Both the position numbers and the translations under genes were made by a program. The notes under the pieces are model-generated. The model ran no database searches and was not told the origin of the DNA. It saw nothing but the letters and a program-made list of their open reading frames with translations. Positions 39,030-48,793 of a stretch of 50,041 nt of DNA are shown piece by piece; position 1 is the stretch's first letter; each line of letters begins with the position of its first letter. The stretch comes from Firmicutes bacterium HGW-Firmicutes-3. Its GTDB lineage: Bacteria > Bacillota > Clostridia > Lachnospirales > Vallitaleaceae. Where the stretch lies: NCBI GenBank assembly GCA_002841435.1, contig PGZS01000002.1:1-50041 (forward strand), written 5' to 3'.

Positions 39030-40706
39030 ATGGGGACATTAAAACTGGAATTTGAAAAAGGATTATTCTTAGGTATCGATTTTGGTACAACCAATACGGT
39101 GGTAAGCGTCTACGATTATGATGCCGGCAGTGTATACACAATACCTATCGATGGTCAGTTCATATTTCCGACTGCCGTGCAATTTGAAATGGATATGGAA
39201 GTACCTGGAAAACTAAACAGTATATTTGGTGTCCAGGCAAAAGAATCAGCCATTATTTATCCGGAAAGTACGGTTCTATCGATAAAAAGGCTTTTGGGAA
39301 AAGATCAGCCTATTCAGGTGGTTGTAGAAGAGACGATTTATGATTTCAAGCCAGAGGATATTGTAGCTCAGATATTAAGCTATATTAAGATTAAGGCAAA
39401 TGATTATATCCATGAAGAGAAGCATGTCAGTGGTGAATTTAGCGGTTGTGTTATAACGGTACCGGCCAATTCTACGGACAAACAAAAAAACAAGATGCGT
39501 TATGCAGCCATGATTGCAGGTTTCATAGAAGATAGTATCTTTTTAAGACTGGAACCGGCGGCAGCAGCTATTAGTTATGCACAAATCGCTAAAAAAGACT
39601 GTCATGTTCTCATTTATGATTTTGGAGGCGGAACATTTGATGCTTGTCTGCTGAATCTAAAAGCTATCCAAGATGAAGAACCGGAGATATCCATTATGAG
39701 CACACATGGTGATAACCATTTAGGTGGGGATGACTTAGATCGCTTAATGATGGATATGGTCTACGATGCTTTTTTAGAGACTACCGGGCATGAAATTAAT
39801 TTGTTTGATCTGTCAAAAGATGATGGTGTATCCAATCTTCAGAAGAAAATGGCCTTGGTTCGAATGCAACAAGTGGCCAATCATGCAAAGGAACAGCTGT
39901 CAAAAACAACTTCCACAAAAGTAGTTTTAGCACCATTTTTACAGGAACCGGAGATGATTAACATAAGCCTTGAGATTAGTCGTGAGGCCTATTATAATCA
40001 TAAAAGAAAGCATATGATGGATGAAAGCTTAGAAGATTTCAAACAAATGGAAGGGTTTTCTGTTAAAGATTTGGTTGCAAGAACAATGACTTGTGTGGAT
40101 GGGTGTCTTGAAGCAGCCGGACTTAAGGCTAAAAAAGTGGATGAAGTATTCCTTGTTGGAGGCAGTTCAGCCATTGTTGAAGTCATAGAACAGATTAGAG
40201 ACAAATTCGAGAGGGAGCCATATAAGGCAATGATTAGTCCTGCACTTAGTATATCCCAGGGTGCTGCTTACTATTGTAATATGATTATGCTGCCATCTAT
40301 AAAAGGCCCGAAAGTATTTGAAAAGACAGTTCATCCCTTGGGATTAGAAATTGCCGGACGTCGCTTTATGGAGATTATTGAGGCCAATATGCCCATTCCT
40401 GAGGAAGGTCTTGAGATTGAAGGGGATGAGTTGCTTTATACGAACTATGATGATATTACCAGTATGGCCATTGTTGTTTATGAAGATATTTCAGTTGATC
40501 GTGAGAAGCGACTAAAATTCGTAACAGAAAAGGGCATGAGAAGATTGGGCGCCACCACACTGGAAGGAATTCCAATGGCACCAAGAGGCGAAGAAAAGGT
40601 GAAGGTTGTTTTTAAAGTTAATAGAAATCATTTATTGACAGTTGTAGCCACAAGTACAAGTACAACAGGTGTAGAAACCATATTGGCTGTCGACCAATTA
40701 TATTAA
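39030..40706 (+). CDS. Hsp70-family protein A (lidless)
   Basis: LGIDFGTTNTVVSVYD; IYPESTVLSIKRLLG; LIYDFGGGTFDACLL; EVFLVGGSSAIVEV. Confidence 0.93.
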   Translation: MGTLKLEFEKGLFLGIDFGTTNTVVSVYDYDAGSVYTIPIDGQFIFPTAVQFEMDMEVPGKLNSIFGVQAKESAIIYPESTVLSIKRLLGKDQPIQVVVEETIYDFKPEDIVAQILSYIKIKANDYIHEEKHVSGEFSGCVITVPANSTDKQKNKMRYAAMIAGFIEDSIFLRLEPAAAAISYAQIAKKDCHVLIYDFGGGTFDACLLNLKAIQDEEPEISIMSTHGDNHLGGDDLDRLMMDMVYDAFLETTGHEINLFDLSKDDGVSNLQKKMALVRMQQVANHAKEQLSKTTSTKVVLAPFLQEPEMINISLEISREAYYNHKRKHMMDESLEDFKQMEGFSVKDLVARTMTCVDGCLEAAGLKAKKVDEVFLVGGSSAIVEVIEQIRDKFEREPYKAMISPALSISQGAAYYCNMIMLPSIKGPKVFEKTVHPLGLEIAGRRFMEIIEANMPIPEEGLEIEGDELLYTNYDDITSMAIVVYEDISVDREKRLKFVTEKGMRRLGATTLEGIPMAPRGEEKVKVVFKVNRNHLLTVVATSTSTTGVETILAVDQLY

Positions 40707-40721
40707 TCATCGGAGGCAAAC

Positions 40722-42416
40722 ATGAAGCGAATTATAAAAGATAACGAGATAGAAAAAATCGTGCTTGAATATAAGGTGAAAATGCATATTATTGAAGACT
40801 TAACTTGTAACCTTATTAGAATTCAAATTGAGAATATCGCATCAAGGATGCTCCTTGGTATAAATCAAGATCTTAAAAACAAAGATGAAACAAAAAGTTT
40901 TGAAGGTTTATATTACCTGATGAAAGATACAAAAAACATGTATGAAAAATGTATTCGTTTCATTGGCGATCATGAAATTCGATTAGAAAATAAACAATTG
41001 ACGGACATCGTTATAGGGATTAAAGAAATGGCAGAAAATGCAGTATTTAGTATTGGAAATGGCAAGGATAACCCTATCGCTTATGAGCGTATGGTAATCA
41101 TCAGTGGTGGCATACTTAAAATAAAAGAGGCTTATCGTAAGAAAATGGACATGCTTCATGAAGCATGTTTGATTGATAGTCACATAACCAAAGCGTCACT
41201 GTTAGAATATATTCATAACTTTGTATCTTCATTTTTTGAAGGGATGGCGAAACCGGTAAATGAAATCGCTAATAATATTCTTAATGATTTATGGGAGAGT
41301 ATAGAGAAGAAAAAGTATACGAAGCTTTTAATTGAGCAGAAAAAAGTTATGGAATCCCTCATGATGGTTAAGGTGGATGACTTTGGCAAAAAAAACCTAA
41401 CGCAGCAAGAAGCGGATTTTCTTGAGGCACTCACAAGTATTATACACGATGGGTATGAGCAGATTTTGATGAAAGAAGAACAACTGAGCAGAGCTGTGCA
41501 GATTGAGGTAAATGAGATTGGATTTTTGTCACAGGAGGCCGTTAAGCTGGCAATAGAGAAGAATATGTCCGTGTATAAGGACAATGTCGATGCGATCCTA
41601 AAATATGTGGATGAAAATCACCAAAATAGCCATGAAGCTTTCATTAATTTGATGTACGATGAACTCTACAAAACCCATAGATGTTTATTAATGAAGATAA
41701 AAAAGGAATCAACAAACTATCAGATTCTCAGTTGTCACATACTGGAGCTATTTGAAAAATTAGTAGCCGGCCTACAAGAACTGCAGCTGAAATATAAAAC
41801 GGTAGAAGGCCAAAAAATTGGTGAGGCAATTTGTGATACAATTTATATGAAATATGAAACATTAAAAGAAAAGGATACAGAATATCAGTTAATCAAGAAA
41901 GACGTTAGTATACTAGAGGATAAAAAGCTTTTTGATATGAGAATATTGATTGCAGAAAAAGGTGAAGATTTACTAGAAGACGCCATCGATGGTTTGACGG
42001 AGGGTTTACTAGACATTCAGACCCATTATCTAAAGGAAATGGCTATTATTGAAGAAACCGTTCACAATCAAAATATGGTATATCTTAAGAATGACATATT
42101 ATTTGAACTGAGAACATATGAAGAGATGATGCGTCATTCTCTAAAAAAGCTCATGGATTTGGAAGGCGAAAAAGTAAAAGAATTATCTTTACTACTAATG
42201 GAAGCGCAACGGTCATTTATGAATGCACTGGATAGGATACAAATTACAGTCATTGAACCCCGTGAGCATGATCAGTTTGATGGGAAGCTACATGAGGCTA
42301 TTTTGGCAGAGGCCTTAGAAGGATTTGAAAAAGGAAGCATCATCAAGTGCCAGAGTGTAGGGTATCAAATAGAACCCAATATTCTGCTTAGAGCCATGGT
42401 CATTGCAGCCAAATAG
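40722..42416 (+). CDS. Long helical protein with C-terminal GrpE-like domain
   Basis: C-terminus VIEPREHDQFDGKLHEAILAEALEGFEKGSIIKCQSVGYQIEPNILLRAMVIAAK matches GrpE pattern (D...HEA...G.I......GY......R.AMV..AK). Confidence 0.85.
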   Translation: MKRIIKDNEIEKIVLEYKVKMHIIEDLTCNLIRIQIENIASRMLLGINQDLKNKDETKSFEGLYYLMKDTKNMYEKCIRFIGDHEIRLENKQLTDIVIGIKEMAENAVFSIGNGKDNPIAYERMVIISGGILKIKEAYRKKMDMLHEACLIDSHITKASLLEYIHNFVSSFFEGMAKPVNEIANNILNDLWESIEKKKYTKLLIEQKKVMESLMMVKVDDFGKKNLTQQEADFLEALTSIIHDGYEQILMKEEQLSRAVQIEVNEIGFLSQEAVKLAIEKNMSVYKDNVDAILKYVDENHQNSHEAFINLMYDELYKTHRCLLMKIKKESTNYQILSCHILELFEKLVAGLQELQLKYKTVEGQKIGEAICDTIYMKYETLKEKDTEYQLIKKDVSILEDKKLFDMRILIAEKGEDLLEDAIDGLTEGLLDIQTHYLKEMAIIEETVHNQNMVYLKNDILFELRTYEEMMRHSLKKLMDLEGEKVKELSLLLMEAQRSFMNALDRIQITVIEPREHDQFDGKLHEAILAEALEGFEKGSIIKCQSVGYQIEPNILLRAMVIAAK

Positions 42417-42430
42417 CAAGGAGGCTTTTA

Positions 42431-43849
42431 ATGAAGCTCAGTAGAATTCATGAAAACCATTATTATATTGGTATCGATTTTGGGCATCATACCGTTAGTG
42501 TAAGTGCACTTGACAATCGGTCTGAAAAACCGGTTATGATAGATAGAACAGGTGGATATGGACAAATCTATGTACCGGCACAGATGGTGTATATGACCAA
42601 GGAGTGTGCATGGCTTATAGGTGAGGAAGCAACAATGATGGAAAAAAGTCAAGATACTGTATTCATAGAAAACCTATTATCCGGTCTTTATGAAAGAAGA
42701 AGCTATGATGTTGAAGGCATATGTTATGAAGCTGAAACATTAATTGCGATTTACATAAACGAAATGCTTAAGCATTTGGATAGTATAAACCCAAATAATA
42801 TAATTAAAGGCCTGACCATCACTCTGCCCGATCGAGTGGATTATAAGACACATAAAATACTAGAAGAAACGCTAATACTTTACTTTGAAAAATCTAAGAA
42901 ATGGAAGAACAAGTTTCAGATTCATGTTGTTACGAATTCCGAAGCGATGCTTGCTTTCTTGGAAGGCTATAACTTGATTGAAGGAAAACAATGCTATTTC
43001 ATGGACTTTGGTCATGAAGCATTCAGAGTCTATGATGTACACCTAGAGCCACATATAACCATCAGTCTTATTGTTGAGTCCAAAGCTTTATCAGGTTATG
43101 TTATATTTGAAAAAATAGAAAAATTACTATGTGTAGCTTACCTGAGTCATCAAAATAAGAATAGCTTAGATGAAGAAGAAAGTAGACACATTCAGGACAT
43201 GTGTAAAATATATTATGCATATATTCTAAAAGCGTATCAAAATAAAAGTGATGTAAAAATAACCTATAAATTTCCCCATCCACCATTTCAAATCAAGTTG
43301 CAAGTTTCTGAGCTCATGAAAGTTTTTGAACCTATTGAGTCATCTTTTGAAAAAAAGTTAAACAGGCTTAAAACAAATGACGGAGATTATGAAGTTGTGG
43401 TCATGGGAAATGGATTCAGAACCCTATGGCCAAAGTATCACCTCCATGAGAAGGCATTCAGTATCTTAGTGGAAGATCTGGATGCGGCTTCAAAAGGGGC
43501 AGCATTATGGTCTTTGAAGCCTTTTAGAAAGCAAAAAATAAATCATATCGGACGTTTGAAAAAAGACTATGGTATCATAATACAAGAAGGTGAAGAGAAG
43601 CATTTCTTAATAATTGCTCAGTCAGGAAGCTACTATGCCTCTGATTTTACACCTATGGGGCTTATCATGGTGAGAGACCATGACTTAAGTCTGAAGATAT
43701 GTACAAAAGATGCAAATGACAAGATAGAACAGATTATGTCCATGGAACTGAAACCTAATAATAGTGAGGCAATATTTCGAGTCACTTTGAAAATAGAGTT
43801 TGATCAAGAGATGCATTTGGTACCGACGGTCATGTATGATGAATTATAG
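42431..43849 (+). CDS. Divergent Hsp70/actin-fold protein B (nucleotide motifs degenerate; DUF5716-like?)
   Basis: YYIGIDFGHHTVSVSAL; GLTITLPDRVDYKTHK; CYFMDFGHEAFRVYDV; EVVVMGNGFRTLWP. Confidence 0.8.
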   Translation: MKLSRIHENHYYIGIDFGHHTVSVSALDNRSEKPVMIDRTGGYGQIYVPAQMVYMTKECAWLIGEEATMMEKSQDTVFIENLLSGLYERRSYDVEGICYEAETLIAIYINEMLKHLDSINPNNIIKGLTITLPDRVDYKTHKILEETLILYFEKSKKWKNKFQIHVVTNSEAMLAFLEGYNLIEGKQCYFMDFGHEAFRVYDVHLEPHITISLIVESKALSGYVIFEKIEKLLCVAYLSHQNKNSLDEEESRHIQDMCKIYYAYILKAYQNKSDVKITYKFPHPPFQIKLQVSELMKVFEPIESSFEKKLNRLKTNDGDYEVVVMGNGFRTLWPKYHLHEKAFSILVEDLDAASKGAALWSLKPFRKQKINHIGRLKKDYGIIIQEGEEKHFLIIAQSGSYYASDFTPMGLIMVRDHDLSLKICTKDANDKIEQIMSMELKPNNSEAIFRVTLKIEFDQEMHLVPTVMYDEL

Positions 43850-43861
43850 ACGAGGTGTTAT

Positions 43862-45499
43862 ATGAATTGGGAACATTACAAAGAACAGATTAAAATCAAT
43901 GGTGAAATGGAAGAAGACTGGTATATAATTGGCATCGATTTAGGTACAACAAACTCTGTTGCCAGTTATTGGAACAGTAGAACCGGTAAGCCGGAACCGA
44001 TTGATGTTAGCAATGGATTCGGCAAAATACCGATGCCTTCTGTGGTTCAATATCGACAGGAAGAAGATTACGAAGGAGAATGGGTCATTGGTGAAGAGGC
44101 CCTTCAAACCTTTAGAATTTATCCCGAATCTACGATTATGTCTGTTAAAAGGAAGATGGGTTCAAAAGATAAAATAAGGCTTAACAATAGAGACTATTTG
44201 CCGGAAGAGATAGCTGCCATGATATTAAAAGCATTAATCGACCATGTCAGAGGCCTTAATCCCAAAATGATATTGGCAGGCGTTGTGGTCTCCGTACCTT
44301 ATGATTTTGATGATGCAGCAAAAAAAGCAACCATTCGAGCGTGTCAATTGGCTGGGCTAAGTGACGGGCTTATTGGTTTAATGGAAGAACCAAAAGCCGG
44401 CACATTGGCTTATAACTTCAGGCATGATTTAAGTAAAGACGAAAAAGTAATGGTATTTGATTTTGGCGGTGGCACTTTGGATATAACCATCTTTTGCGTG
44501 GCCGAAAAAAATGATGAAGCCATTCATCTTAAGGTTATCAGTGAAGGTGGTGAAGCTTACCATGGTGGCGACCATATCGACGCGTTGCTCTATCTACAGA
44601 TGGTCAAGTGGATGGAAGAAAAGACGGGACAGACAAGAGAGACAATGACGGTTGAAAGCGTAGCAGAACTTTCACAAAGGGCGAGGGAGACGAAGGAACG
44701 ACTTTCAGGTGTTATGAACTATAGAGTGCCATATACATTTTGTGTACCACCCTTTGTACAAAATTTATCGAGAGACGAATTTGAAGATATCATTCGCCCC
44801 TTCATTCAAAAAACAAAGGCCTTGGTGCTTCAAACGATGAAAGAAGGGTATAATGGCTTAATCAATCCGGATGAAATAAATAGAGTTATACTAGAAGGCG
44901 GATCATCACAAATGCCTTGGGTAAAAAGAATGCTGGGTGAAATATTTGGTGATATAGATAAGATATATGTATCGGAACAACCGGCACTGGATATATCAAT
45001 GGGAGCGACTTATTATGCAGCCATGAAGCTAGGTCTTTTAAAACACCGGGATCTGCACACATCCGATCGACAAGTTCATTTTGAAATACCGGTACCCCAT
45101 GATATTGGTTTTGAAATAGATTATAATAATAAAAAAGATTTCTATTCAATGATAAAAAGAGGTACCCCTTATGCATTGGCCAAAAAAACCATGAAGTTCA
45201 CCTTATCGGGAAATAATGATGAGGATATGACCAGCATAGATCTGAAAATCCTCGAGAGAATTAAGAAAGAGGACCAACTGGAGAATTGTAAACTTATTGG
45301 CTTAGTCAGAATACTAGGTCTACCCAAACGACCTAAAGGTAAAACCAGACTTGAAGTAACATTATCCATTGATGAAATGAGTGGCACGGTGAAAGGTCAT
45401 GTAAAAGATATGGGCTATAGTGGTGAGTATGAGGCAAGTGACTTTAATCGCAAATTTTCTCCAAGCCGCAACGAGATGCAGATCATTCAAGCAAATTAA
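43862..45499 (+). CDS. Hsp70-family protein C (lidless)
   Basis: IIGIDLGTTNSVASYW; IYPESTIMSVKRKMG; VFDFGGGTLDITIF; RVILEGGSSQMPWV. Confidence 0.94.
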   Translation: MNWEHYKEQIKINGEMEEDWYIIGIDLGTTNSVASYWNSRTGKPEPIDVSNGFGKIPMPSVVQYRQEEDYEGEWVIGEEALQTFRIYPESTIMSVKRKMGSKDKIRLNNRDYLPEEIAAMILKALIDHVRGLNPKMILAGVVVSVPYDFDDAAKKATIRACQLAGLSDGLIGLMEEPKAGTLAYNFRHDLSKDEKVMVFDFGGGTLDITIFCVAEKNDEAIHLKVISEGGEAYHGGDHIDALLYLQMVKWMEEKTGQTRETMTVESVAELSQRARETKERLSGVMNYRVPYTFCVPPFVQNLSRDEFEDIIRPFIQKTKALVLQTMKEGYNGLINPDEINRVILEGGSSQMPWVKRMLGEIFGDIDKIYVSEQPALDISMGATYYAAMKLGLLKHRDLHTSDRQVHFEIPVPHDIGFEIDYNNKKDFYSMIKRGTPYALAKKTMKFTLSGNNDEDMTSIDLKILERIKKEDQLENCKLIGLVRILGLPKRPKGKTRLEVTLSIDEMSGTVKGHVKDMGYSGEYEASDFNRKFSPSRNEMQIIQAN

Positions 45500-45512
45500 A
45501 AGGAGCAGTGAT

Positions 45513-47600
45513 ATGGGATTTCTAGGGATTGACCTTGGTACGACAAATTCAGTTGCCGTTATTTATGATGACAAAAAGGATGAATTAAGTATCGTAAAAA
45601 TTGATGGTATGGAAGAGGTTCTGGCCTCAGCGGTATGTATTCTGGAAGAGGAAATAGTTGTTGGAAGTGAGGCAAAAAACAGTGCGATCATATACCCGGA
45701 AGAAACAATTCTGTCCATTAAACGGCAAATGGGTGAGACATTTGCTATAAAAATCGGAGAGAAAAACTATCTGCCGGAAGATATAAGTGCCATACTTTTA
45801 GGGCATTTAAAAGCTGCAGCCCAGTTACAAAGCGGAGAAGTTTATGATGAGGTGGTCATCACTCATCCGGCCTATTTTAATGATAGACAAATCTATGCTA
45901 CAAAGAAAGCCGGAGAACTGGCTGGATTCAAACAGGTACATCTATTGTCAGAACCCTTGGCATCTGCTATTGAATATGGTTACAAACAAGGATATGCTCA
46001 GACATTGTTGGTGTATGATTTAGGTGGCGGAACATTTGATGCTTGTGTGCTTAAAGTGATAAAAGATTTAAATGGCCATGAAACCTTTCAAGAGTTGGCA
46101 GATGTAGGTGATATGCATTTGGGTGGTGATGATTTTGATCAGATTCTGGTAGATTACATGGTTGAACAGTTTAGAGTTATGACGGGGATTCGGATTCAGG
46201 ATATAGAAGTTAGAGAATCAACAAGAGTTCTTCATAAGCTTAAACAAGAAGCTGAATTACTTAAGAAAAAATTATCCAGTATCAACAAAGCCAGTGTCAA
46301 GATATACCCACTTATGATACATGAGGGTATGCCTTTGAATCTGTCACTGGAGGTGACCAAGGATGAATTCGAGGCACTTATTCGACCTATGATTGATAAA
46401 AGCAAGGACATCATCAAAGAGGCTTTAAAAAGAGCGGACCAAACACCCGATGATATTTCTAAAGTCATACTTGTAGGTGGTTCTACCCTTGTTCCTATGG
46501 TAAAAAGGATGGTGGCAGGTTTTATAAAAGAGCCATATCGTGCTACGGATCCGGCTAAAAGCGTTGCCATGGGCGCTGCGTTGTACAATTATCTGATTCA
46601 TTTGCCAAACAGTCAAGTGAAGGTCGGGCAAATTACGAGGCAAAATTTTGGTACAGAAGCCATCATCAATATAGCGACAAATGAAAAATCATTAATCCCG
46701 ATTATTCCTATGGGCAGTACCATCCCAATTGAAGTGACAGATGATGGCTTTAGTGCCACATCAGGAGCGAGTACTGTTAGAGTGGATGTTTTTCAGTGGG
46801 AAGAAGGCCATGAAGAGGATAGAAAATACACAGGATCTCTTATGTTAGAGGGTATTAGTCAAGATGCCCGCATTTCAGTAAAGTATACCATTAATAATGA
46901 TAATCTTTTTGAAGTTACAGTAAGAGATCAAAATACCGAAAAGGAAATATCCGGTGTATTTGATCGAAAAAAAACGATGCCAAGATTACCGGATATGGAA
47001 AAATATACAAAGGTAGCAGGCGAGGGATTGAATATTGTTTTTCTAATGGATACGACGGGTAGTATGGATACCTATATTGACGGGGTAAAAGAAAAAGCCA
47101 TCGCTTTCTCCAATATTTTAGAAGCAAGAAAAATTGACTACAACTTAGGTCTTATCGGTTTTGGTGATCTACTGGAAAATGAAAAGCCAAAAGTCTACAG
47201 ATGGACAAAAGACATACGTAAGTTCCAAAAAAGAGTGACTAAAATACCAAGAACCTGCGGTGGCGATATACCCGAGTCTTCTATGGACGCGCTTGAAACA
47301 GGTATAGACTTATTAAGTAGGCTTAAAGAGGGTGAAAGCTATAAGAATATTTTCATCTTGATTACCGACGCACCACCTCATGTACCGACTGTAAATGGAA
47401 AAACGGTGAATGACGTGGTGGATGCATTAATCTCCAATAAAATAACAACTTATGTTGTGGCAAGAAAAGATTATAAAAGTCTTGAGGCTTATGAACCTCT
47501 GACACGCACCGGAGGTCATTACTACTCAATGCAAGATGATTTTATGGATATATTGGATGCAATAGCATACGCCATAGCGGATTTAGTTAAAACAACTTGA
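45513..47600 (+). CDS. Hsp70-VWA fusion protein D
   Basis: GIDLGTTNSVAVIYD; VYDLGGGTFDACVL; KVILVGGSTLVPMV; then VWA domain NIVFLMDTTGSMDTYIDGVKEKA...CGGDIPESSMDALETG...NIFILITDAPPH. ATG 45513 with AAAGGAG preferred over 45420. Confidence 0.94.
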   Translation: MGFLGIDLGTTNSVAVIYDDKKDELSIVKIDGMEEVLASAVCILEEEIVVGSEAKNSAIIYPEETILSIKRQMGETFAIKIGEKNYLPEDISAILLGHLKAAAQLQSGEVYDEVVITHPAYFNDRQIYATKKAGELAGFKQVHLLSEPLASAIEYGYKQGYAQTLLVYDLGGGTFDACVLKVIKDLNGHETFQELADVGDMHLGGDDFDQILVDYMVEQFRVMTGIRIQDIEVRESTRVLHKLKQEAELLKKKLSSINKASVKIYPLMIHEGMPLNLSLEVTKDEFEALIRPMIDKSKDIIKEALKRADQTPDDISKVILVGGSTLVPMVKRMVAGFIKEPYRATDPAKSVAMGAALYNYLIHLPNSQVKVGQITRQNFGTEAIINIATNEKSLIPIIPMGSTIPIEVTDDGFSATSGASTVRVDVFQWEEGHEEDRKYTGSLMLEGISQDARISVKYTINNDNLFEVTVRDQNTEKEISGVFDRKKTMPRLPDMEKYTKVAGEGLNIVFLMDTTGSMDTYIDGVKEKAIAFSNILEARKIDYNLGLIGFGDLLENEKPKVYRWTKDIRKFQKRVTKIPRTCGGDIPESSMDALETGIDLLSRLKEGESYKNIFILITDAPPHVPTVNGKTVNDVVDALISNKITTYVVARKDYKSLEAYEPLTRTGGHYYSMQDDFMDILDAIAYAIADLVKTT

Positions 47601-47634
47601 TACGATATGAGTAAAACAAAGGGTTTGATGATAG

Positions 47635-48783
47635 ATGTACAAAAGTATAAGCCCCATGGGAATGGAGCATGGTTTCGTTATACATACGATTTCAAAAAAA
47701 ATCTATAGTTTTGAAGGATTTTGTTATTGGATGTACCACCATGTCGAAGGATTTACGGACATTATCGAGAATAGAAGCTTCATCAGTTGGTTGAAAATGG
47801 ATCTAGGTATGACGGATCTTGTTATAGAAATAGAGAAGTTATATGATAACGATTGTAATACCTTGGAAATCATGGTAGGAATCCTAAAGCTTTGTTCATA
47901 CACTAAGGCGCTAGACCATCATGATTTCTCAAAAAGATTGATGGATTATTTAGATAGACCAAAGCATTTACAGTATAAACAAAAAGCAGACAGTTTTTTT
48001 AAGATGGGGCATTATAAGAATGCACTAAAATGGTATAAGACAGCTCAAAGCATACACTTTGATCCCATAATTGAGAACAACATAGCAATCATATATATGA
48101 TTTTTGAAGAGTTCGAGATGGCAATAAAATCTATCGATAAAGCACTTCATTCAAATCAGCATATATCCATTTATCTAAATAAAGTCAAATTCCATATCAT
48201 GTTAGATCAAAATCATGAAGGACTTAAAGTTTTAGATGAGATAGTTAAAAGCTTTGAACATCCAAAGATTTGGTATTATTATGGTCGGATTTATGAGAAG
48301 CTTAACCACTATATGGAAGCATTATCTGCATATGAACGTTTCTATGAGTTGACCCATTGTTCTGACATTTTAATAGACATGAGTAGGATAGACTTAGAGC
48401 TTGGTGATTATGACAGGGTAAGTTGGAGAATTAAAGAACAATGTAGTGATGCAGTGATTAAACTTTATCTCAAAGCTCAACAAGAGAAGAAATCAGAAAA
48501 CGGGTCAGAGTATATTATGCTCATGGATGAAGTTATAAAGTTATCAGATTATAAAAGGGATTATGTTCTAGAACTTGCCGATTATTACAAAGAATGTCGA
48601 CAGATTATAAAAGCCATTGGACTTATAAATACAATCCATGAAAATGAACGTTACCATGAAGAAGTTTTATATGTACAAGGAACCATAATTAAACAAGCGG
48701 GTAATAACGAAGGCTTTGAAAACCAAATCGATGAGATTATAAATCAGTGGAAAAAAGAAGTGCGCTGTAACACAATCGACTAA
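47635..48783 (+). CDS. TPR-repeat protein
   Basis: KADSFFKMGHYKNALKWYKTAQSIHFDPIIENNIAIIYMIFEEFEMAIKSIDKAL; IWYYYGRIYEKLNHYMEALSAYERFYEL. Confidence 0.85.
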   Translation: MYKSISPMGMEHGFVIHTISKKIYSFEGFCYWMYHHVEGFTDIIENRSFISWLKMDLGMTDLVIEIEKLYDNDCNTLEIMVGILKLCSYTKALDHHDFSKRLMDYLDRPKHLQYKQKADSFFKMGHYKNALKWYKTAQSIHFDPIIENNIAIIYMIFEEFEMAIKSIDKALHSNQHISIYLNKVKFHIMLDQNHEGLKVLDEIVKSFEHPKIWYYYGRIYEKLNHYMEALSAYERFYELTHCSDILIDMSRIDLELGDYDRVSWRIKEQCSDAVIKLYLKAQQEKKSENGSEYIMLMDEVIKLSDYKRDYVLELADYYKECRQIIKAIGLINTIHENERYHEEVLYVQGTIIKQAGNNEGFENQIDEIINQWKKEVRCNTID

Positions 48784-48793
48784 AGGAGAAAGC

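Noticed and set aside
45420-45512. N-terminal extension of Hsp70-VWA ORF
   Set aside because: Overlaps the upstream Hsp70-C gene out of frame; ATG 45513 with AAAGGAG is the natural start.
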